A DNA stretch of 64,000 nt, from NCBI RefSeq assembly GCF_050948175.1, contig NW_027490266.1, forward strand, positions 124,001 to 188,000. Direction: 5' to 3'. Source of the stretch: Xylocopa sonorina. Taxonomy: Eukaryota; Arthropoda; Insecta; Hymenoptera; Apidae. Positions 55,701 through 64,000 of this stretch are shown here, one piece after another. A model generated the notes under the pieces. That model saw only the letters and a program-made list of their open reading frames with translations, was not told the origin of the DNA and made no database searches. The translations under genes were made by a program, and so were the position numbers. The stretch's first letter is position 1. Each line of letters begins with the position of its first letter.

Positions 55701-58700
55701 TCGCATTTACATTCATTTGAAGTGTAGACGAGGAATACATGACACTTCGCAAATCACATTATTTCTTACCATGAAACATAGAAATGAGATGCGATATCGC
55801 GTTTTAAGAAGCACTAAAAATCTATTGCTACGATACGTAGACATCTGCAAACGCTATTTCTTTGCAAGGAAGTGTCGCATTTACATTCATTTGAAGTGTA
55901 GACGAGGAATACATAGCACTTCGCAAATCATGCTATATCTTACCATGAAACATAGAAATGAGATGCGATTTCGCGTTTTAAGAAGCATTAGAACTCTATC
56001 GCTACGATACCTAGACATCTGCAGACGCTATTTCCTAGACAGGAAGTGTCGCATTTACATTCATTTGAAGTGTAGACGGGGAATACATAACACTTCGCAA
56101 ATCATATTACATCTTACCATGAAACATAGAAATGAGATGCGATACCGCGTTTTAAGAAGCATTAGAACGCTATCGCTACGATACCTAGACATCTCCAGAC
56201 GCTATTTCCTAGCAAGGAAGTGCCGCATTTACATTCATTTGAAGTGCAGACGAGGAATACATAACACTTCGCAAATCATATTATATCTTATCATGAAACA
56301 TAGAAATGAGATGCGTTAACGCGTTTTAAGAATCATATGAACACTATTGCTACGATACGTAGACATCTGCAAACGCTACTTCCTAGCAAGGAAGTGTCGC
56401 ATTTACATTCACTTGAAGTGTAGACGAGGAATACATAACACTTCGCAAATCATATTATATCTTACCATGAAACATAGAAATGAGATGCGATATCGCGTTT
56501 TAAGAATCATAAGAATTCTATTGCTACCATACGTAGACATCTGCAAACGCTATTTCCTTGCAAGGAAGTGTCGCATTTATATTCATTTGAAGTGTAGGCG
56601 AGGAATACATAACACTTCGCAAATCATATTATATCTTACCATGAAACACAGAAATGAGATGCGATATCGCGTTTTAAGAAGCATTAGAACCCTATTGCTA
56701 CGATAGGTAGACATCTGCAAACGCTATTTCATTGCAAGGAAGTGTCGCATTTACATTCATTTGAAGTGTAGACGAGGAATACATAACACTTCGCAAATCA
56801 TATTATATCTTACCATGAAACATAGAAATGAGATGCGATATCGCGTTTTAAGGAGCATTAGAACTCTATCGCTACGATACCTAGACATCTGCAGACGCTA
56901 TTTCCTAGCAAGGAAGTGTCGCATTTACATTCATTTGAAGTGTAGACGAGGAATACATGACACTTCGCAAATCATATTATATCTTACCATGAAACATAGA
57001 AATAAGATGCAATATCGCGTTTTAAGAATTATAAGAACTCTATTGCTACGATAGGTAGACATCTGCAGACGCTATTTCCTTGCAAAGAAGTGTCCCATTT
57101 ACATTCATTTGAAGTGCAGACGAGGAATACATAACACTTCGCAAATCATATTATATCCTACCATGAAACATGGAAATGAGATTCGATTTCGCGTTTTAAG
57201 AAGCATTAGAACTCTATTGCTACGAAACGTAGACATCTGCAACCGTTACTTCCTAGCGAGGAAGTGTCGCATTCACATTCATTTGAAGTGTAGACGAGGA
57301 ATACATAACACTTCGCAAATCATATTATATCTTAACATGAAACATAGAAATGAGATGCGGTATCGCGTTTTAAGAAGCATTAGAACTCTATTGCTACGAT
57401 AGGTAGACATCTGCAAACGCTATTTCCTTGCAAGGAAGTGTCGCATTTACATTCATTTGAAGTGTAGACGAGGAATACATAACACCTCGCAAATCATATT
57501 ATATCTTACCATGAAACATAGAAATGAGATGCGATATCGCGTATTAAGAATCATAAGAACTCTATTGCTACGATACGTAGACATCTGCAAGCGCTGTTTC
57601 CTTGCAAGGAAGTGTCCCATTTACATTCTTTTGAAGTGCAGACGAGGAATACATAACACTTCGTAAATCATATTATATCTTACCATGAAACATAGAAATG
57701 AGATGCGATATCGCGTTTTAAGAAGCATTAGAACTCTATTGCTACGATAGGTAAACGTCTGCAAACGCTATTTCCTTGCGAGGAAGTGATGCATTTACAT
57801 TCATTTGAAGTGTAGACGAGGAATACATGACACTTTGCAAATCATATTATGTCTTACCATGAAACATAGAAATGAGATGCGATATCGCGTTTTAAGAAGG
57901 ATTAGAAATCTATTGCTACGATATGTAGACATCTGCAAACGCTATTTCCTAGCGAGGAAGTGTCGCATTCACATTCATTTGAAGTGTAGACGAGGAATAC
58001 ATAACACTTCGCAAATCATATTATATCTAGCCATGAAACATAGAAATGAGATGCGACATCGCGTTTTAAGAAGCATTACATATCTATTGCTACGATACGT
58101 AGACGTCTGCAACGCTATTTCCTAGCGAGGAAGTGTCGCATTCACACTCATTTGAAGTGTAGACGAGGAATACATAACACTTCGCAAATCATATTATATC
58201 TTAACATGAAACATAGAAATGAGATGCGGTATCGCGTTTTAAGAAGCATTAGAACTCTATTGCTACGATAGGTAGACATCTGCAAACGCTATTTCCTTGC
58301 AAGGAAGTGTCGCATTTACATTCATTTAAAGTGTAGACGAGGAATACATAACACCTCGCAAATCATTTTATATCTTACCATGAAACATAGAAATGAGATG
58401 CGATATCGCGTATTAAGAATCATAAGAACTCTATTGCTACGATACGTAGACATCTGCAAGCGCTATTTCCTTGCAAGGAAGTGTCCCATTTACATTCATT
58501 TCAAGTGTAGACGAGGAATACATGACACTTTGCAAATCATATTATGTCTTACCATGAAACATAGAAATGAGATGCGATATCGCGTTTTAAGAAGGATTAG
58601 AAATCTATTGCTACGATATGTAGACATCTGCAAACGCTATTTCCTAGCGAGGAAGTGTCGCATTCACATTCATTTGAAGTGTAGACGAGGAATACATAAC

Positions 58701-61189
58701 ACTTCGCAAATCATATTATATCTAGCCATGAAACATAGAAATGAGATGCGACATCGCGTTTTAAGAAGCATTACATATCTATTGCTACGATACGTAGACG
58801 TCTGCAAACGCTATTTCCTAGCGAGGAAGTGTCGCATTCACATTCATTTGAAGTGTAGACGAGGAATACATAACACTTCGCAAATCATATTATATCCTAC
58901 CATGAAAGATGGAAATGAGATGCGATATCGCGTTTTAAGAATCATAAGAACTCTATTGCTACGATACGTAGAAAACTGCAAACGCTATTTCCTTGCAAGG
59001 AAGTGTCGCATTTACATTCATTTGAATCGCATACGAGGAATGCATAACACTTCGCAATGAATATTATATCTTATCATGAGACATAGATATAGGATGCAAT
59101 ATCTCGTTTTAAGAAGCATTTGAACACTATTGCTTCGATACGTAGACATCAGCAAACGCTATTTGCTTGCAAGGAAGTGTCGCATTTACATTCATTTGAT
59201 GTGTAGACGAGGAATACATAACACTTCGCAAATCATATTATATCTTACCATGAAACATAGAAATGAGATGCGATATCTCGTTTTAAGAAGCATTAGAACA
59301 CTATTGCTACGATAGGTAGACAACTGCAAACGCTATTTCCTTGCAAGGAAGTGTTGCATTTACATTCATTTGAAGTGTAGAGGAGGAATACATAACACTT
59401 CGCAAATCATATTATATCTTACCATGAAACATAGAAATGAGATGCGATATCGCGTTTTAAGAAGCAATAGAACACTATCGCTACGATACCTAGACATCTC
59501 CAGACGCTATTTCCTAGCAAGGAAGTGCCGCATTTACATTCATTTGAAGTGTAGAGGAGGAATACATAACACTTCGCAAATCATATTATATCTTACCATG
59601 AAACATAGAAATGAGATGCGATATCGCGTTTTAAGAAGCATTAGAAAGCTATTGCTACGATACGTAGACATCTGCAAACGCTATTTTCTAGCGTGGAAGT
59701 ATCGCATTCACATTCATTTGAAGTGTAGACGAGGAATACATAACACTACGCAAATCATGTTATATCTTACTTTGAAACATAGAAATGAGATGCGATATCG
59801 CGTTTTAAGAAGCATTAGAAAGCTATTGCTACGATACGTAGACATATGCAAACGCTATTTCCTAGCGAGGAAGTATCGCATTCACATTCATTTGAAGTGT
59901 AGACGAGGAATACATAACACTTCGCAAATCATGTTATATCTTACCATGAAACATAGAAATGAGATGCGATATCGCGTTTTAAGAATCATATGAAGTCTAT
60001 TGCTACGATACGTAGTCATCTGAAAACGCTATTTCCTAGCGAGGAAGTGTTGCATTCACATTCATTTGAAGTGTAGACGAGTAATACATAACACTTCGCA
60101 AATCATACTATATCTTACCATGAAACATAGAAATGAAATGCGATTTCGCGTTTTAAGAAGCATTAGAACTCTATTGCTACGGTAGGTAGACATCTGCAAA
60201 CGCTATTTCCTTGCAAAGAAGTGTCGCATTTACATTCATTTGAAGTGTAGACGAGGAATACATAACACTTCGTAAATCTCATTATATCTTACCATGAAAC
60301 ATAGAAATGAGATGCGATATCGCATTTTAAGAAGCACTAAAAATCTATTGCTACGATACATAGACATCTGCAAACGCTATTTCCTTGCTAGGAAGTGACG
60401 CATTTACACTCATTTGAATAGTAGACGAGGAATACTTGACACTTCGCAAATCATATTATATCTTACCAGGAAACGTAGAAATGGGATGCGATATCGCGTC
60501 TTAAGAAGCAATCCATATCTATTGCTACGATACGTAGACATCTGCAAACGCTATTTCTTTGCAAGGAAGTGTCGCATTTACATTCATTTGAAGTGTAGAC
60601 GAGGAATACATAACACTTCGCAAATCATATTATATCCTACCATGAAACATGGAAATGAGATGCGATTTCGCGTTTTAAGAAGCATTAGAACTCTATTGCT
60701 ACGATACGTAGACATCTGCAACCGTTACTTGCTAGCGAGGAAGTGTCGCATTCACATTCATTTGAAGTGTAGACGAGGAATACATAACACTTCGCAAATC
60801 ATATTATATCTTACCATGAAACATAGAAATGAGATGCGGTATCGCTTTTTAAGAAGCATTAGAACTCTATTGCTACGATAGGTAGACATCTGCAAACGCT
60901 ATTTCCTTGCAAGGAAGTGTCGCATTTACATTCATTTGAAGTGTAGACGAGGAATACATAACACCTCGCAAATCATATTATATCTTACCATGAAACATAG
61001 AAATGAGATGCGATATCGCGTACTAGGAATCATAAGAACTCTATTGCTACGATACGTAGACATCTGCAAGCGCTATTTCCTTGCAAGGAAGTGTCCCATT
61101 TACATTCATTTGAAGTGTATACGAGGAATACATAACACTTCGCAAATCATACTATATCTTACCATGAAACATAGAGATGAGATGCGATG
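52751..61189 (+). repeat. Mosaic domain with D3 monomers and 23-mer periodicity
   Basis: About 48 monomers. N-type units reappear at 52759 and 60414, and D3 units at 54151, 54847 and 59022. The segment beginning at 53803 recurs at 57805 (offset 4002 bp, 23 monomers) with the rare variants ACACTTTGCAAATC and AAGTGATGCATTT. Around 55500-56230 are units typical of the preceding domain (AGTGTGGCATTTAC, CATAGCACTTCGC, CAAATCATGCTATATC), so the two domains have exchanged sequence. A one-base deletion lies near 58112 (GTCTGCAACGCT). No gene or foreign insert is seen. Confidence 0.82.
54151..54324 (+). repeat. D-class divergent monomer, subtype D3 (first copy)
   Basis: Subtype D3 has TCGCATACG and CATGAGACATAGATATAGG. 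Copies start at 54151, 54847, 59022, 61806 and 63199, all in the last 10 kb. The copies at 61806 and 63199 share an extra substitution (TTCGCTATGAAT). That at 63199 follows a one-base insertion (CATTCAATTTGAA). D3 units are followed by GACATCAGCAAACGC and TTTGCTTGCAAGG. Confidence 0.85.
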
Positions 61190-63440
61190 TCGCGTTTTAA
61201 GAAGCATTAGAAATCTATTGCTACGATACGTAGACATCTGCAAACGCTATTTCCTAGCGAGGAAGTGTCGCATTCACATTCATTTGAAGTGTAGACGAGG
61301 AATACATAACACTTGGCAAATCATATTATATCTTACCATGAAACATAGAAATGAGATGCGATATCGCGTTTTAGGAAGCATTAGAACACTATCGCTACGA
61401 TACCTAGACATCTGCAGACGCTATTTCCTAGCAAGGAAGTGTCGCAATTACATTCATTTGAAGTGTAGACGAGGAATACATAACACTTCGCAAATCATAT
61501 TATATCTAGCCATGAAACATAGAAATGAGATGCGACATCGCGTTTTAAGAAGCATTACATATCTATTGCTACGATACGTAGACGTCTGCAAACGCTATTT
61601 CCTAGCGAGGAAGTGTCGCATTCACATTCATTTGAAGTGTAGACGAGGAATACATAACACTTCGCAAATCATATTATATCCTACCATGAAAGATGGAAAT
61701 GAGATGCGATATCGCGTTTTAAGAATCATAAGAACTCTATTGCTACGATACGTAGAAAACTGCAAACGCTATTTCCTTGCAAGGAAGTGTCGCATTTACA
61801 TTCATTTGAATCGCATACGAGGAATGCATAACACTTCGCTATGAATATTATATCTTATCATGAGACATAGATATAGGATGCAATATCTCGTTTTAAGAAG
61901 CATTTGAACACTATTGCTTCGATACGTAGACATCAGCAAACGCTATTTGCTTGCAAGGAAGTGTCGCATTTACATTCATTTGATGTGTAGACGAGGAATA
62001 CATAACACTTCGCAAATCATATTATATCTTACCATGAAACATAGAAATGAGATGCGATATCGCGTTTTAGGAAGCATTAGAACACTATCGCTACGATACC
62101 TAGACATCTGCAGACGCTATTTCCTAGCAAGGAAGTGTCGCATTTACATTCATTTGAAGTGTAGACGAGGAATACATAACACTTCGCAAATCATATTATA
62201 TCTAGCCATGAAACATAGAAATGAGATGCGACATCGCGTTTTAAGAAGCATTACATATCTATTGCTACGATACGTAGACGTCTGCAAACGCTATTTCCTA
62301 GCGAGGAAGTGTCGCATTCACATTCATTTGAAGTGTAGACGAGGAATACATAACACTTCGCAAATCATATTATATCTTACCATGAAACACAGAAATGAGA
62401 TGCGATATCGCGTTTTAAGAAGCATTAGAACCCTATTGCTACGATAGGTAGACATCTGCAAACGCTATTTCTTTGCAAGGAAGTGTCGCATTTACATTCA
62501 TTTGAAGTGTAGACGAGGAATACATAACACTTCGCAAATCATATTATATCTTACCATGAAACATAGAAATGAGATGCGACATTGCGTTTTAAGAAGCATT
62601 AGAAATCTATTGCTACGATACGTAGACATCTGCAAACGCTATTTCCTAGCGAGGAAGTGTCGCATTCACATTCATTTGAAGTGTAGACGAGGAATACATA
62701 ACACTTCGCAAATCATATTATATCTTACCATGAAACATAGAAATGAGATGCGATATCGCGTTTTAGGAAGCATTAGAACACTATCGCTACGATACCTAGA
62801 CATCTGCAGACGCTATTTCCTAGCAAGGAAGTGTCGCAATTACATTCATTTGAAGTGTAGACGAGGAATACATAACACTTCGCAAATCATATTATATCTA
62901 GCCATGAAACATAGAAATGAGATGCGACATCGCGTTTTAAGAAGCATTACATATCTATTGCTACGATACGTAGACGTCTGCAAACGCTATTTCCTAGCGA
63001 GGAAGTGTCGCATTCACATTCATTTGAAGTGTAGACGAGGAATACATAACACTTCGCAAATCATATTATATCCTACCATGAAAGATGGAAATGAGATGCG
63101 ATATCGCGTTTTAAGAATCATAAGAACTCTATTGCTACGATACGTAGAAAACTGCAAACGCTATTTCCTTGCAAGGAAGTGTCGCATTTACATTCAATTT
63201 GAATCGCATACGAGGAATGCATAACACTTCGCTATGAATATTATATCTTATCATGAGACATAGATATAGGATGCAATATCTCGTTTTAAGAAGCATTTGA
63301 ACACTATTGCTTCGATACGTAGACATCAGCAAACGCTATTTGCTTGCAAGGAAGTGTCGCATTTACATTCATTTGATGTGTAGACGAGGAATACATAACA
63401 CTTCGCAAATCATATTATATCTTACCATGAAACATAGAAA
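61190..63440 (+). repeat. 8-mer tandem duplication, 1392 bp
   Basis: Copy 1 is about 61190-62581 and a partial copy 2 runs from 62582 to about 63440. Both contain GTCGCAATTACATTC (61440 and 62832), the GCGACATCGCG and GTAGACGTCTGC units, and a D3 monomer with TTCGCTATGAAT (61806 and 63199). The later landmarks are offset by 1393 bp because of an inserted A near 63196. Confidence 0.85.
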
Positions 63441-64000
63441 TGAGATGCGATATCTCGTTTTAAGAAGCATTAGAACACTATTGCTACGATAGGTAGACAA
63501 CTGCAAGCGCTATTTCCTTGCAAGGAAGTGTCGCATTTACATTCATTTGAAGTGTAGAGGAGGAATACATAACACTTCGCAAATCATATTATATCTTACC
63601 ATGAAACATAGAAATGAGATGCGATATCGCGTTTTAAGAAGCATTAGAAAGCTATTGCTACGATACGTAGACATCTGCAAACGCTATTTTCTAGCGTGGA
63701 AGTATCGCATTCACATTCATTTGGAGTGTAGACGAGGAATACATAACACTACGCAAATCATGTTATATCTTACCATGAAACATAGAAATGAGATGCGATA
63801 TCGCGTTTTAAGAAGCATTAGAAAGCTATTGCTGCGATACGTAGACATATGCAAACGCTATTTCCTAGCGAGGAAGTGTCGCATTCACATTCATTTGAAG
63901 TGTAGACGAGGAATACATAACACTTCGCAAATCATATTATATCCTACCATGAAAGATGGAAATGAGATGCGATATCGCGTTTTAAGAATCATAAGAACTC
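63441..64000 (+). repeat. Satellite monomers continuing beyond the window
   Basis: The last three or so monomers match about 59438-59990 at an offset of 4003 bp, sharing TGTAGAGGAGGAATAC, ATTAGAAAGCTATTG, ATTTTCTAGCGTGGAAG and ACACTACGCAAATC. The final bases are mid-monomer, so the array extends past the right edge, as it does past the left. Confidence 0.85.

Larger units (their letters stand above)
1..64000. repeat. Satellite DNA array, 174-bp monomer, about 368 copies
   Basis: The same motif set (TTGAAGTGTAGACGAGG, ACACTTCGCAAATCATATT, ATGCGATATCGCGTTTTAAG, TAGACATCTGCAAACGC, AAGGAAGTGTCGCATTTAC) recurs every 174 bp from the first base to the last. From the anchor TTG at 35 to the one at 62502 there are 62467 bp, which is 359 x 174 plus 1, so the phase is kept with only small, largely cancelling indels. 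All copies point the same way and no foreign sequence interrupts them. The consensus is about 36% G+C. A monomer of this length, near one nucleosome plus linker, in multimeric HORs is typical of eukaryotic centromeric or pericentromeric satellites. That location is inferred from architecture alone. I do not recognise the family and cannot name the species. Confidence 0.98.

Noticed and set aside
63135..63332. Reverse-strand frames (also near 11512-11724, 17704-17913, 22071-22265 and 30232-30441)
   Set aside because: They are antisense readings of satellite monomers. Most appear only where a one-base indel joins two short open stretches.
1..64000. CENP-B box
   Set aside because: Monomers contain CTTCGCAAATCATATTA, which has the TTCG start, but nothing matches the required CGGG half at the right spacing on either strand.
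1..64000. CRISPR array (regular direct repeats)
   Set aside because: The spacing is regular, but there are no unique spacers. The whole 174-bp unit is repeated and diverges gradually, and no cas genes are present.
1..64000. Primate alpha satellite (171 bp) or the Arabidopsis 180-bp centromere repeat
   Set aside because: The length is similar, but I see none of the characteristic motifs of either family as I know them. No family identity is claimed.
1..64000. Transposon, tRNA, rRNA or other RNA gene inside the array
   Set aside because: Anchor spacing leaves no room for an insert, and no stretch departs from the monomer by more than scattered substitutions and small indels.
1..64000. A novel protein-based system hidden among the repeats
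   Set aside because: There is no non-repetitive coding sequence. Everything seen is explained by one satellite monomer and its amplification history.

Overview
The whole window is one uninterrupted tandem satellite DNA array. It holds about 368 head-to-tail copies of a 174-bp monomer, all in the same orientation, and the array runs off both ends. I see no gene, RNA gene, transposon, unique spacer or gap. A homogeneous 64-kb satellite with multimeric higher-order repeats (HORs) points to a eukaryotic chromosome, most likely centromeric or pericentromeric heterochromatin. I do not recognise the monomer as a named satellite family and cannot assign a taxon.

The consensus monomer, phased to start at the TTG of the ATTCATTTGAAGTG motif, is about 36% G+C. 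It carries three dyad-symmetric motifs: TTCCTTGCAAGGAA (positions 142-155), GCGATATCGC (75-84) and a CTACG-ATA-CGTAG hairpin (112-124). It has 9 CpGs, more than expected from base composition. One forward frame has no stop in the consensus, and 174 is 58 codons, so runs of monomers read as long basic ORFs (up to 595 codons at 42215-44002). These are repeat artefacts, not genes.

Layout: (1) 1-2.0 kb, about 3.8 copies of a 521/522-bp trimer. (2) 2.0-24 kb, a mosaic of segmental tandem duplications with offsets of 696, 2436, 2442, 3132 and 4177 bp; its right part (17.8-23.9 kb) is rich in small indels. (3) 24-34.6 kb, more shuffled monomers with a 1914-bp-offset pair and a very recent 870-bp tandem duplication. 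(4) 34.6-41.1 kb, about 2.6 copies of a nearly identical 14-mer HOR of 2437 bp. (5) 41.1-52.7 kb, a domain lacking two monomer classes (D and N) and built from nested 10-mer to 28-mer duplications whose offsets differ by whole monomers. (6) 52.7-64 kb, the D class returns as a distinct subtype, with 8-mer, 16-mer and 23-mer periodicities.

The most informative content is the recombination record. Hybrid monomers at 5948, 18826, 21267 and 32048 join two monomer types within 13-23-bp intervals, and two of them (5948 and 32048) sit exactly at tandem-duplication junctions. This is what in-register unequal exchange would leave. I found no evidence of a novel protein or defence system. All positions, phases and counts were worked out by hand from the sequence.
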